This document shows positions 27,379 to 35,937 of a stretch of 64,000 nucleotides of DNA, in pieces. The notes under the pieces were generated by a model. The model worked only from the letters and a program-made list of their open reading frames with translations, was not told the origin of the DNA and did not search any database. Every line of letters begins with the position of its first letter. The first letter of the stretch is position 1. Made by a program: the position numbers and the translations under genes. The DNA comes from Paenirhizobium daejeonense. GTDB taxonomy: Bacteria; Pseudomonadota; Alphaproteobacteria; Rhizobiales; Rhizobiaceae. Location: contig NZ_JACLAL010000013.1 in assembly GCF_014280875.1 (NCBI RefSeq), positions 1 to 64,000 on the forward strand, given 5' to 3'.

Positions 27379-28074
27379 ATGGAAACAATTGTCTTCGCCG
27401 GTCCCTCGACCTATGGCCTGGATCTCGCACCCCGCTACAACTTCTCCATCCGGCCGCCGGCCGCCGCCGGAGATATTCTCACGGCAACGCACGAGGGTGC
27501 GCGACGAATCGGCCTCATTGACGGGCTTTATGGCGATTGCGCTGCGGTCTGGCACAAGGAGATCCTTTACGCTCTCTCCCAGGGGGTTGCCGTATTCGGC
27601 GCGGCCAGTATGGGAGCGCTACGGGCAGCCGAATGTGAGGCTTTCGGCATGACCGGCATCGGCGAGATTTTCCAATCCTACCAGTCGGGAGACAGGGTGT
27701 CGGATGCAGACGTCGCCGTCAGCCATGCTCCTCGGGAGCTTGGATATCGGCCCGTGACGATTGCTCTTGTCGATGCCGAGGCAACGATCGAGGGGCTTTC
27801 TGCCAGCATGGAACCCGCCGGTACCGCATCCCTGATGGAGGCCGCAAGAGCGTTACATTTTTCCGGGCGAACCTGGAAGTCGATTGCCGGAAAGGCGGGG
27901 TTCGGGATCGAGATGGCGCGGACTCTTGCCGAGAATGCCAGGTCGGTCAAACGTGCGGACGCCCTTGAATTGTTGGAGACCCTGAGAGACGATCCGCTAC
28001 CCGGACTGCAACCGGTTGGCTGGTCGTTGCAGAATACGATTTTCTTTCAAAATCTCGCCGACCGCCTGCGTTGA
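27379..28074 (+). CDS. tfuA: TfuA-like protein
   Basis: The 231-residue protein matches the TfuA family named from the trifolitoxin locus of Rhizobium. FAGPSTYG, IGLIDGLYGDCAAVWHKEILYALSQG and FGAASMGALRAAEC are its conserved core. TfuA partners YcaO in thioamidation, probably helping deliver sulfur. The gene starts four bases after the YcaO stop and is followed by the deiminase-like gene, so the three modifying enzymes appear co-translated. Confidence 0.88.
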   Translation: METIVFAGPSTYGLDLAPRYNFSIRPPAAAGDILTATHEGARRIGLIDGLYGDCAAVWHKEILYALSQGVAVFGAASMGALRAAECEAFGMTGIGEIFQSYQSGDRVSDADVAVSHAPRELGYRPVTIALVDAEATIEGLSASMEPAGTASLMEAARALHFSGRTWKSIAGKAGFGIEMARTLAENARSVKRADALELLETLRDDPLPGLQPVGWSLQNTIFFQNLADRLR

Positions 28075-28088
28075 GAGAGGAAGGTTTC

Positions 28089-29255
28089 ATGCACCCTTCG
28101 GGCCGGCAGCCGACATTGGTCGCCGATTGCGGCGGCCTTATCGAGCAGGTCGCTTTCGCCGTTCCTGACGCGTTGGTGGATAGCGCTCGCGGCAGCGACG
28201 ACGGCCTCCTGCTGCCGATTGGCAATATGATCGCCGCACTTCCCGAGGAGGTGATTGCATTTGTTGTCGTAGGCTCAAACGCACTTCCTGCGGCCAAGAC
28301 ATGGCTGGCCCGGTTGAAACTGGCATGTTCGCTGGCGCTGATCCCGGTTGGCGGTAACACCGGCGGCGCTCCCAGCCCGTGGATCCAGGACTTTTTCCAC
28401 GTGCGCACGCACGACACCGGAGCCGTCGAGATATTGTCGAGGCCGGACAATGCGGTCGCCAGTCATCTGGCGCGTGCTATCGGTGCAGGCACTGTCCCTG
28501 TCGCGTTCGATCTTGCCGGCGGCGACCAGCTTGTCGGTCCGGACTTCCGGCTGGTCGGGTGGTCGAGCATGAAGACGAACGGCCTTCAAACCGGGGATGC
28601 CGCGGGTCTTCAAGGGCCGGCCATCCTCACCGAGGTGGATCATCGCCCCATCAGGATCTTCGGCTATCAGGTGGCGGACCTGTCACCGATATCTCTCACG
28701 GACACCGGGGGAACCGTCCCATTCTCCGGTCGCCTTCATCAGGTGGGCTTTCATGTCGACCAGTTCGTCTCTGTGACCGGCCTGGAACGCGGTGGCCGAC
28801 CGCTGCTGCTGGTCGGCGAACCAGACGCACCGGCAAGTCCGGAAAACAGCCTTTTAGTCAATCTGCGGCGTCAACTGGATGCCTCGGTGACCCATCTGAT
28901 CCGTCAGGGCTTCGCAGTTCTTCGCAACCCGATCCCTCTTGTAATAACCTCCGATAGCGGAAAACGCCTGCCGCGGCTCTACAACAATCTCCTCGTGGAG
29001 AACGGACTGCGCCCGGGGCGCCAGAAGCCGCTGGTGTGGCTACCCCAGTTCGGCGATCTGGAGCCCCTTGAAGACTATGACCGGGCAAATATAAGGATAT
29101 GGGAGGAGCTAAGCTACGATGTCATTCCCGTTTCCGGATGGAGCCGTCTCGCAAGCCGCAATGGTGCCCTTCGTTGCGCGTCCAAGGTTATAAGCAGGCA
29201 ACGAAACTCACCGGTTATGGACAAGCCCATCTTACGGGAAAGCGTAACACTTTAG
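28089..29255 (+). CDS. Protein-arginine-deiminase-like enzyme (GME superfamily)
   Basis: The 388-residue protein carries the ordered active-site motifs of guanidino-modifying enzymes: WIQD (Trp98-Asp101), FDLAGGD near 141-146, HVDQF (His222, Asp224), YNNLLVENG near 298-306 and GALRC with Cys363. WIQD and HVDxF are especially like protein-arginine deiminases, while agmatine deiminases usually have WxRD. Predicted chemistry is conversion of arginine, probably in a peptide, to citrulline. The ATG of MHPSGRQ is preceded by AGAGGAAGG, so it is preferred over the TTG overlapping tfuA. No transporter follows it. Confidence 0.78.
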   Translation: MHPSGRQPTLVADCGGLIEQVAFAVPDALVDSARGSDDGLLLPIGNMIAALPEEVIAFVVVGSNALPAAKTWLARLKLACSLALIPVGGNTGGAPSPWIQDFFHVRTHDTGAVEILSRPDNAVASHLARAIGAGTVPVAFDLAGGDQLVGPDFRLVGWSSMKTNGLQTGDAAGLQGPAILTEVDHRPIRIFGYQVADLSPISLTDTGGTVPFSGRLHQVGFHVDQFVSVTGLERGGRPLLLVGEPDAPASPENSLLVNLRRQLDASVTHLIRQGFAVLRNPIPLVITSDSGKRLPRLYNNLLVENGLRPGRQKPLVWLPQFGDLEPLEDYDRANIRIWEELSYDVIPVSGWSRLASRNGALRCASKVISRQRNSPVMDKPILRESVTL

Positions 29256-29342
29256 TGTAGTCTCCTGCATCGATAGATTGTACTTTCATAAAATTCTCAA
29301 CGAGGATATCGTCGCCTGGCGTTGCCAGAATGAGGAATAGAC

Positions 29343-29789
29343 ATGTCGACCAAAATCCCTAATCCCATCGACGTTCACGTCGGCATGCAGATCAAGCTGC
29401 GCCGCAAGATCTTAAGTATCAGTCAGTCGGCCCTCGGCGATCAGTTGGGAATAACGTTCCAGCAGGTCCAGAAGTACGAGAAGGGCACCAATCGCGTCGG
29501 GGCATCGCGCCTTCAGGCAATCGCAAAGATCCTTGGTGTCGACGCGGCCTTCTTTTTCCACAGCGCGCCGGGAGCAGCCATTCCGCCCCAGGGGCAGCAG
29601 AAATCCGAAGCCAGCGAGTTGCAGACCTTCCTGACGTCGCAGGACGGGTTTGCGCTCAACCAGGCTTTTTTCAAGATCAAGGACCAGAATATCCGTCGGC
29701 AGGTCGTTGCCCTGGTCAAGGCTTTCGCGGAGGCGGAAGAAGGTTTGGGCAAGGCGGCCGCTACCGCCGGCGACGCAAAGCATCCCTAA
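29343..29789 (+). CDS. XRE-family transcriptional regulator
   Basis: The 148-residue protein has an N-terminal Cro/CI helix-turn-helix (IKLRRKILSISQSALGDQLG then TFQQVQKYEKGTNRV), common in rhizobia, where paralogues are numerous. The C-terminal half (residues 85-135) is helical and may mediate dimerisation. It is 87 bases after the deiminase-like gene with its own AT-rich promoter region, so it is probably separate from the RiPP operon. Confidence 0.85.
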   Translation: MSTKIPNPIDVHVGMQIKLRRKILSISQSALGDQLGITFQQVQKYEKGTNRVGASRLQAIAKILGVDAAFFFHSAPGAAIPPQGQQKSEASELQTFLTSQDGFALNQAFFKIKDQNIRRQVVALVKAFAEAEEGLGKAAATAGDAKHP

Positions 29790-29811
29790 AGGCTCAATCC
29801 CTTCTGTATCA

Positions 29812-29829
29812 CGTCACACCCGTGTGACG
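29812..29829. promoter_or_regulatory. Palindrome CGTCACAC-CC-GTGTGACG with extra half-site
   Basis: Perfect 8-base arms lie just after the XRE gene and before a small gene, followed by another half-site GCGTGACG at 29832-29839. No T run follows, so an operator or protein-binding dyad is more likely than a terminator. Confidence 0.4.
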
Positions 29830-29907
29830 CTCGCGTGACGCCCTGTGTGCTCTAATTTTGGTACGCGGCATGGTGCTGCGTCCGGACGCACATTGCGAGA
29901 GGCCGAT

Positions 29908-30138
29908 ATGCGGGTGTTTGAGGTAACTGAGGCGGGCGACGAGGAAGATCTGCTCGCCCTGGGGCGGATGGTGTCTTACGCCTGCCAGCGGGCCAAGACG
30001 ATGAATCTCGAGTTCTCGACCTATTGTCTCGAGATGGCGATGATTTCGCTGATGCAGGATCTTGCGAGATCCGAGCCGAAACGACCGAAGCCGGAAGAGC
30101 GGGCCGCTAAGGTGAGCATCGGGTCAGGGTTCCACTGA
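29908..30138 (+). CDS. Small hypothetical protein
   Basis: This 76-residue protein starts MRVFEVTEAG after GAGAGG. It has two helices (ALGRMVSYACQRAKTMN and STYCLEMAMISLMQDLA), with a Lys/Pro/Glu-rich tail. Small acidic-helical proteins of this kind are common in rhizobial genomes, but no function can be assigned. It stands alone behind the palindrome. Confidence 0.55.
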   Translation: MRVFEVTEAGDEEDLLALGRMVSYACQRAKTMNLEFSTYCLEMAMISLMQDLARSEPKRPKPEERAAKVSIGSGFH

Positions 30139-30224
30139 CCCAACCCGCTGCCGGAGGTTCTCACCCACAAGCCGGGGCATGCATGTTCACCACGTTGCCA
30201 TGGGCCGAAATCACTAGGCATAGC

Positions 30225-30430
30225 TCATGAGCCCGCTCTTAACCTGTCGAGGGCCGTCAGGTACTTGACTGGCGGATCGGCGTCCCAACGGTAGATTTCC
30301 GATCTCAGGAAATGCAGTTCTTCATCGAGCCTTTCTTCCGGCAACTCCACCCACCAGGATTTCAGGCGAGGATCGGATCCGTCCAACCAGCGATACCGCA
30401 AGCCTTGGGGTGATCCTTCTGTCGGGTGGG
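30225..30430 (-). pseudogene. C-terminal remnant of an unidentified protein
   Basis: The minus strand has an open stretch with no usable start, encoding RYRWLDGSDPRLKSWWVELP, then LDEELHFLRSEIYRWDADPP and a stop at 30225. The composition (Trp-rich, acidic helices) looks coding and like a protein C terminus, but I cannot name the family. The upstream part is absent. The rest of 30139-30513 shows nothing else. Confidence 0.35.
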
Positions 30431-30513
30431 GCGGCGATCATGGCGGCCCTATCTGACCCGCAATTGCTCGTCCAAGAAATTGAAAACCTCTCCATTTCCC
30501 AGGTGCCAAACGA

Positions 30514-30540
30514 ATAGGGGCCGGCGGAGCCGGCCCCTAT
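30514..30540 (-). terminator. Strong hairpin downstream of the stress-protein gene
   Basis: A perfect 12-base stem (ATAGGGGCCGGC and complement) with a GGA/TCC loop lies nine bases beyond the minus-strand stop at 30550. On that strand it is followed by TCGTTT. It fits a rho-independent terminator with a weak U tract. Confidence 0.7.
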
Positions 30541-30549
30541 CTCGCCCGG

Positions 30550-31140
30550 TTACCGCCGGTAGCGGAGACGTTCCTGCTCGATTTCCGCCGAGCTGTAAGG
30601 GTCGAGCCTTTCATCGAACCGCGACCATCCCTCCTTTTCGTAGGACGCGCGGCGGGCCGCCGGATCGACCAAGTGAGATGCCCGCAAGACCTCCTGTGCT
30701 TCCATATAGCGGCTTTCGTCGACCCGTGCGGTAACAAGCGTCCCGCCCCGACGAACGCCTTCCGCATAGACATGTGCATGTTCCTCCGAGATCCCAGCGT
30801 CGGTCAATGCCCCAATCAGTCCCCCCGCTGCTCCACCTGCCACGGCACCTGCGGCGACACCAGTCGCCGTCGCGGCAAGCCAACCCGCTGCAACCACGGG
30901 TCCCACACCCGGAATCGCCATCAGCCCGAGACCTGCCAGCAACCCTCCAACTCCACCGATTGCCGCACCAATGCCGGCTCCCGTGCCGGCACCTTGCGCT
31001 GCATTCGATTCATTTTGCGAACGATCGGTATAATTGGAAATGATGCTGATATCTTCGGACGGAAAACCTCGTGCCTCTAGTGCGTTTACGGCGACGCTGG
31101 CATCAGAGTAGTCATCGAACAGTGCGGTAACGGTCTTCAT
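30550..31140 (-). CDS. General-stress-protein 17M-like / DUF1269-like membrane-active protein
   Basis: The 196-residue protein starts with a ferredoxin-like fold (VTALFDDYSDASVAVNALEARGF) resembling the general stress protein 17M domain, followed by a long Gly/Ala-rich hydrophobic segment (residues about 50-110, with repeated GxxxG spacing) and a second alpha-beta unit with HAHVYAEGVRRGGTLV. Proteins of this type are induced by osmotic or general stress. It is followed by a terminator and preceded by a small periplasmic gene on the same strand. Confidence 0.75.
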   Translation of the reverse strand: MKTVTALFDDYSDASVAVNALEARGFPSEDISIISNYTDRSQNESNAAQGAGTGAGIGAAIGGVGGLLAGLGLMAIPGVGPVVAAGWLAATATGVAAGAVAGGAAGGLIGALTDAGISEEHAHVYAEGVRRGGTLVTARVDESRYMEAQEVLRASHLVDPAARRASYEKEGWSRFDERLDPYSSAEIEQERLRYRR

Positions 31141-31154
31141 AGCTCTCTCCTTGA

Positions 31155-31475
31155 TTAGTTGGTCACGATATTGCCCTGATAGTCGAGCGCGACCATGAAG
31201 GCTTTGCCGCCCTTGCTTGCACTTGCCCTCCAGACACCCTTGTCATCCAGCTTGAGACCGGTGATGTCGACGAAGCCGGCATCGGTCAGGCGCTGCTTTA
31301 CCTGCTCCTCGGTAAAGCTGTTGGCACCCTCCACGGGGGCGGTGGGATTATTACCGTCAGGCGTGGCAACCGCGGGGGTTTCGCCATCGTTCGCCGGTGG
31401 TGTGGTCGTGGTCTGGGCAAATGCGGCAATGCTGCAGGCACCCGCAAAGGTTAATGCTAACAAAAGTCTATTCAT
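31155..31475 (-). CDS. Small secreted protein, PepSY-like
   Basis: The 106-residue protein begins with a signal peptide ending AAFAQ near residue 21, a Thr/Pro-rich linker and a compact C-terminal domain (FTEEQVKQRLTDAGF, VDITGLKLDDKGVWRA, GNIVTN) like the PepSY-like small periplasmic proteins of rhizobia. The start is supported by GAGAGG upstream, and the much longer open frame contains no homologous residues. It lies 14 bases upstream of the stress-protein gene and may be co-transcribed with it. Confidence 0.7.
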   Translation of the reverse strand: MNRLLLALTFAGACSIAAFAQTTTTPPANDGETPAVATPDGNNPTAPVEGANSFTEEQVKQRLTDAGFVDITGLKLDDKGVWRASASKGGKAFMVALDYQGNIVTN

Positions 31476-31660
31476 GGATGTTCCTCTCTTTGAGTTGAAG
31501 GCATACACTGACCGAACCGCAGCCATGACGAATTGTTCCGCAAATATTTTCAAAAGGATAGCGGGAGACAGGGGGCCATAGTTAAACCCTGGCCACGCTT
31601 TGTCAGCGACGCCAACTCGCCTTTGGAGAGAGCTTAATTCGATACGGCCGTTACTGGTCT

Positions 31661-31843
31661 TCAGCCTGAGATCACATCGCCGCGCCGACGCCGCCATCGC
31701 CAGTATCTCAATCGCAGCCGTGGCGCGATTACCAAGCTCAACAGGACCATCAGAGGAATCCAAATTTTCGCATTGCCTGCAGTGGCAGGGTTGACCAGGA
31801 CAATGACAGCTCCCAGACTGAACAGCACTGCGTTGATCTGCAT
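31661..31843 (-). CDS. Small hydrophobic membrane protein
   Basis: From the ATG of MQINAV the 60-residue product has two membrane segments (AVLFSLGAVIVLVNPA and IWIPLMVLLSLVIAP), then a very basic tail (RLRLRYWRWRRRR). The frame is open further upstream with RNDHVVQRWLRIICG, which looks coding, so the true start may be earlier but no good start codon is visible. Function is unknown. Confidence 0.4.
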   Translation of the reverse strand: MQINAVLFSLGAVIVLVNPATAGNAKIWIPLMVLLSLVIAPRLRLRYWRWRRRRGDVISG

Positions 31844-32064
31844 GCCGCAAATAATGCGAAGCCAGCGCTGGACGACATGGTCATTCCTCTCATCGTTGAT
31901 ATGACCAAACGAGGAGGCGACGAAATCGTTCCTTAAACCTGCATCGCAGCGGGCTAATGCCCAACGGCAGGGGCCTGCGCATCCGCGGCAGCGGAACAAA
32001 GCGGGTCCTCTCTGCGGTCGACATACCGACCGCACATGTAACCGAGGAAAGGTGCGGAGCCATT

Positions 32065-32283
32065 TTATTGCCTTTTCCTGCCGGAGACGGACGTGTCCGC
32101 ACGCCTTTCGGAAAAGGCGAGATCAGCCGTTGTCACGACGGGAACGGGATCGGACAGCATTGCGAGAAGAACTTCGCGCGTGATGGAGCCATCTTCCAGG
32201 GCTTCGATAACCAGGCTGCGGGTTTCACGCTCCGCCTTGAGGAGACTCGCGAGCGCAAGGATCAATCGATCTCTGGTATCCAT
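32065..32283 (-). CDS. Small hypothetical protein
   Basis: This 72-residue protein starts MDTRDRLILALASLL, with AAGGAAGG upstream, and is mostly helical (KAERETRSLVIEALEDGSITREVLLAML). The basic C-terminal tail has no known motif. It precedes no obvious partner, and the topoisomerase gene upstream on the same strand is 107 bases away. Confidence 0.5.
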   Translation of the reverse strand: MDTRDRLILALASLLKAERETRSLVIEALEDGSITREVLLAMLSDPVPVVTTADLAFSERRADTSVSGRKRQ

Positions 32284-32389
32284 GATCAGTTTCCTTCCTT
32301 GCGGTGGAACGCAGGTGCTGCCCCTCGAGTTCCCGGTCTGGCTACATCCCGGGTGATACACTGCATGAAACGCGGCCAGGCCGCCGCAT

Positions 32390-33442
32390 TCATCCCGGCG
32401 GCGTCGAAAGCCACGTCAGCACAGAGATTTCGTCGCCATCCATCCAGTCCAGCAAGCGGATACTGCGGGCCCTACCCATATTGTGCATTCGAGAAAGCGT
32501 TCCTGCTTCGAACTCCTCGAACACGCGTGGATGGATGTAGGAATTTCTGCAAACAGAACGCGTGTTCACCAGCCTTGAGGCGACCCCATCGATAACCGAG
32601 TTAATCTGGTGAGCTCTTTCGCGTCGGCCAGGTGCAGCCTCCAGGGCAGCAAGCGCGAAAGCGGCCATACATGTGGCGGCCCATGTGCGAAACTGTCGTG
32701 AGGTGAAGTCCTTGCCGGATGCCGCACGGATATAATCATTGACATCCTGAGAGGTCAGTTGCCGGGGGGAACCGTCATCGTCGAGGTATTGGAAGAGGTT
32801 CTGCCCCGGCAACTCCTGCAGTCTTTTGAGGACGGCGGCGAGGCGTCTGTCGGTGTGCGAGATATTCCACTCCTTGCCGGACTTGCCGCGAAAGCGGAAC
32901 TTCACGAGGGAACCTTCGATCTTCACGTGTCTATTTCGTAAGGTGGTAAGGCCGAAGGAACCATTTAGGCTCGCGTATCGCTCATTTCCAACGCGGATAT
33001 AGAGATTGTCCAGGACGTGCACCACGGTCGCTAGAACCTTTTCGAGCGAAATCTTGCGCGCGCGCAGGTCCCGGTCAACCTGCTGCCTGATGTCGGGCAG
33101 GCTTTGGGCAAAGCGTGCGAGGTTGTCGAACTTGGCCTTGTCGCGCTCTGCCGCCCAATCGGGATGATATATGTATTGCCGCCTGCCCCTTGCATCCGTC
33201 CCCATTGCTTGCAGGCGGGAATTCGGATCGGCCGAAATCACCACATCCCCGTAGGCGGGCGGTATGGCGAGGGCCGCAAAACGAGCCAGTTCACTCCGCT
33301 CGCGTACGCGATGGCCGTCTGCGGTAAAATATAAAAAACCGTTCTTTCCCGGCTTTCGTGAAATGCCACCATCCATGGATGTAATCCAGAGGAGCAGGAC
33401 AGAACCGGGAGACCGACAATCGACGACTGCGGTTGTTTGCAT
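32390..33442 (-). CDS. DNA topoisomerase IB
   Basis: The 350-residue protein is a bacterial poxvirus-type topoisomerase IB. It has the N-terminal region ISRKPGKNGFLYF, the central LARFAQSLPDIRQQVDRDL, the catalytic KDFTSRQFRTWAAT with the active-site Arg, and the nucleophilic Tyr302 in SVCRNSYIHP. It relaxes supercoils through a 3'-phosphotyrosine intermediate. Such enzymes are common on rhizobial plasmids and often sit near LigD or stress genes, as here. Confidence 0.9.
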   Translation of the reverse strand: MQTTAVVDCRSPGSVLLLWITSMDGGISRKPGKNGFLYFTADGHRVRERSELARFAALAIPPAYGDVVISADPNSRLQAMGTDARGRRQYIYHPDWAAERDKAKFDNLARFAQSLPDIRQQVDRDLRARKISLEKVLATVVHVLDNLYIRVGNERYASLNGSFGLTTLRNRHVKIEGSLVKFRFRGKSGKEWNISHTDRRLAAVLKRLQELPGQNLFQYLDDDGSPRQLTSQDVNDYIRAASGKDFTSRQFRTWAATCMAAFALAALEAAPGRRERAHQINSVIDGVASRLVNTRSVCRNSYIHPRVFEEFEAGTLSRMHNMGRARSIRLLDWMDGDEISVLTWLSTPPG

Positions 33443-33528
33443 CGCGCCCGGAACACCCTGTTTCCTCTTGTTCTCTCCTTGTTATGACTTTTCCGACAGC
33501 AGGCGGAAAGGCAACCTTTCCCCCCTGA

Positions 33529-34127
33529 TCATGTCGCCCTCCTTGCCTTTGCAAGGCTCCTGATCGCCGGCTCCAGACGACACGCACCGGCGTTATAGTC
33601 GCACCACGCAGCCATCTTACGAAGGAGTGCGGGGACAGTTCGAATTGTGAAGCGTTTGGGATCGAGATCGACCCTGACCTGGCTCCAGGTAAGCGGCATC
33701 GAGACTGTAGCACCTGGCCGGGCACGCGGAGACAGCGGCGCCACGGCTGTCGCCATGCGGAACCCTCTCCCTCTGGCTCCCAGTAACCCCGGTCCCACAG
33801 CATGACAGTACCGCCGCCATACTGGCCCTTCGGGATGGTTCCCTCAAAATCACCTTAGTCCAGCGGATGATCCTCCACCTCGATGGCGAGACGTTTGTCG
33901 CGAGGGTCAAGCGACGGACCTCTTGTGACAGCCCAGGACTTGAATACTCCGTCCAACTCCAGTCGAAGATCATAATGCAAGCGTGTGGCGTCATGTTTCT
34001 GAATAGCGAAACGTGGACGCTTTGACGGCATCACGTGCGTCTTGCCTCTCGGCTCCCGGGTGCTGCGGAAGTCCCGCTTGTTCTTGTAGGCGCTCAGGAT
34101 GTCGCCTGCGATGGGAGGCTCCCTCAT
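33529..34127 (-). pseudogene. ligD remnant: phosphoesterase start joined to polymerase end
   Basis: The 5' part (MREPPIAGD to EDHPLD) is the LigD 3'-phosphoesterase domain, with [11 protein letters not shown] stop codon replaces the Tyr that follows LD in the intact copy at 57928. The reading frame otherwise continues through [15 protein letters not shown] and YWEPEG, then jumps, with a frame change, to [20 protein letters not shown] and the polymerase C terminus ending RRAT. The ligase domain and most of the polymerase are deleted, so this is a collapsed paralogue. Its product would be at most a phosphoesterase fragment. Confidence 0.82.
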
Positions 34128-34400
34128 CGGCCTTGCCGCTCGGATATGAGGACAACAGGAAATTGGGCCCCGCGTCCGGGCCGAACGACGATCCTGCACG
34201 CGCTGGAGACGTCCGTGTTGTCGCAAGAAGTCATCACCCTGCGGGTGTGTTCGTTTTCTTCGATCATGATCATTCTCCTCATCGAACCAGGTCCGGAAAA
34301 GTAAATGGCCAGACCTTCCTTGTTACCCGGCGCGCTACCGGCGTTCGACCGGTTCTGCGAAGCCCGGCGAGAAGGGCAAGGCCTGCTCCGAGCTGGACGA
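34128..34400. other. Gap with no supported gene
   Basis: This stretch between the ligD remnant and the chimeric ORF contains only short, mutually overlapping frames without start signals or recognisable products. Confidence 0.3.
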
Positions 34401-34850
34401 CTATCGCAGGAGCCCCTGTCCGCCATCGACCCAGATCGGAGTTCCCGTCACATGGCGGGCCCTGTCGCTTGCGAGGAAGGCAATAACTTCGGCAACATCG
34501 CCCGCCCGCCCCGGCCTGCCATCGGTGATCGGGACCTGGCCCTGCGGCCAGATCACGGGTATCGCGGTCCTGTCCTCGCCGCGAAGATTCGTATTGTCAT
34601 TGACGGTGCTGGTTTCGGGCGTCGGGTCCCGGTCCGTGGCGGTGGGACTGCCGGCGCCGGCCGGAGGATTATTGTCAAAGGTGCCGACCTGACCGCCGCC
34701 TATCGGGGACGTTACGGAGGCGTTGGGTGATGACCTGCCCAAGATCCAAAGAACGAGTACGGCGACACACGCTGCGATAAGGACGAGGCCCACTCGCCAC
34801 CGTCGTCTGGCGCTCTTCACTTCAGGTTGCTGTTCAGGTGTCTGCGGCAT
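34401..34850 (-). CDS. Chimeric ORF: membrane protein N terminus fused to a short-chain dehydrogenase tail
   Basis: The 149-residue frame starts with a cytoplasmic basic segment, one membrane helix (VGLVLIAACVAVLVLWIL, about residues 20-37) and a Pro/Thr-rich linker. After about residue 105 the sequence becomes GRPGRAGDVAEVIAFLASD, then HVTGTPIWVDGG, the C-terminal signature of short-chain dehydrogenases. The Rossmann core is missing, so the dehydrogenase part cannot be active. A deletion seems to have joined two genes in frame. Confidence 0.5.
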   Translation of the reverse strand: MPQTPEQQPEVKSARRRWRVGLVLIAACVAVLVLWILGRSSPNASVTSPIGGGQVGTFDNNPPAGAGSPTATDRDPTPETSTVNDNTNLRGEDRTAIPVIWPQGQVPITDGRPGRAGDVAEVIAFLASDRARHVTGTPIWVDGGQGLLR

Positions 34851-35289
34851 GATCGGTCTCCTGAATCGTCAGGCTGCGCGTGCCCTGGTTCTTCGAGATA
34901 GAACTTGTGGGAAGCGCGTTTGTTTCCCGTTCAGCAGGATTTGTTCCGCCGCTCACCCGTTGCGGCGATCAAACCCAGACTGTTTCGCCGATATCGGAGA
35001 GCGTGGAGCGACAGGTCGGTCCCCGCCATTTCACTGTTCGGACACGGCGCCCTCGAAACACCTGATCTCCGCAGAAGCGCGAGGCCTTGGCAATTCATCG
35101 TTCGACAATCCCGTCACTGGCGCGCCTGCATATGAACATCACCTTCCAAAACGGCCTTCGCGGGAACCAGCGCGGTCGGTCATTCAGCTGCAACCAAGGC
35201 CCTGAATTCGGGCCATTGCGAGAAAAAGGAAGGGACCGATAAAAGAACGTTCAACGTCGGGAAGTCTATTGTCGCTGGAATCTGGCCAC
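34851..35289. other. Long gap without a credible gene
   Basis: Only low-complexity overlapping frames occur here, none with conserved motifs or a ribosome-binding site. The right edge merges with the IS3 remnant, so this is probably rearranged debris. Confidence 0.3.
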
Positions 35290-35765
35290 GGCTGGTGTTG
35301 AGGTTGGTCCGTTCTGGCGAGGCCAGATAGTCGTTTGGGGTGCCGGTGGCTTGGGGCACAGCGATGAGCGCGGCCGCACGGTATTGTAGTGACGTCGCCA
35401 GTTTTCGATGAGCATCTTTGCCTCCTTGATCGTGTGGAAGATTTCTCCATTGAGTGAGTAGTTCATCGCGGAGTTTCGAATTGAAAGCTCTCGCAATAGC
35501 CGTTTTCCCACGGGCTACCGGCATGATGTCGGCGGTCTTGGCACCACGGTAGCGATTCATTTCCGCAAGGCCTTGGCTACGAGCACGCCGGAGCCGGGCA
35601 TTCTCGGCCTCCAGCTCTTTCAGCTGCTTCACCTGATCGCCCTTCAAGCCGCCGCTTCAGACCGCCACCGGTAGTATGTAGCTTCCGTCACGCCTATCGA
35701 ACCAATCGCTTCAGCCATCGATTGCCCCTCCCATTTCAGTGTCCTTTCCCGGCTCGATAGCCATA
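35290..35765 (-). mobile_element. Internally deleted IS3-family element
   Basis: On the minus strand the OrfA region reads WEGQSMAEAIGSIGVTEATYYRW and, after a stop, VKQLKELEAENARLRRA. The sequence then passes with a large deletion to the OrfB end FNSKLRDELL and, in another frame, LNGEIFHTIKEAKMLIENWRRHYNTVRPRSS. The first two acidic residues of the DDE triad are gone. It is a different IS3 subgroup from the fragment at the left of the window. Confidence 0.75.
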
Positions 35766-35937
35766 CTTCAAGAAGGACTACTTTTCAGGGGGCTGACCAC
35801 GTTCGACCCCGTTAAAAAAGCGGCGCACGGGCCATTGCGAAGTGGAGAGTCGCGCCGCGGCTTTCGCGGCGCGACAGGTTAGAAAAATGACGAACTTTGC
35901 GCAGCGCAGCCCCTCAAGAACCGGAGAAGGGAAAGCC

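Noticed and set aside
26314-28957. Several long frames inside the YcaO, TfuA and deiminase genes
   Set aside because: They are rich in Arg, Pro and Ser, as expected of shadow frames in high-G+C coding sequence, and lack start signals. None is a credible precursor peptide.
34853-35205. Plus-strand frame of about 118 residues
   Set aside because: It has skewed composition, no recognisable motif and overlaps IS and ORF debris.
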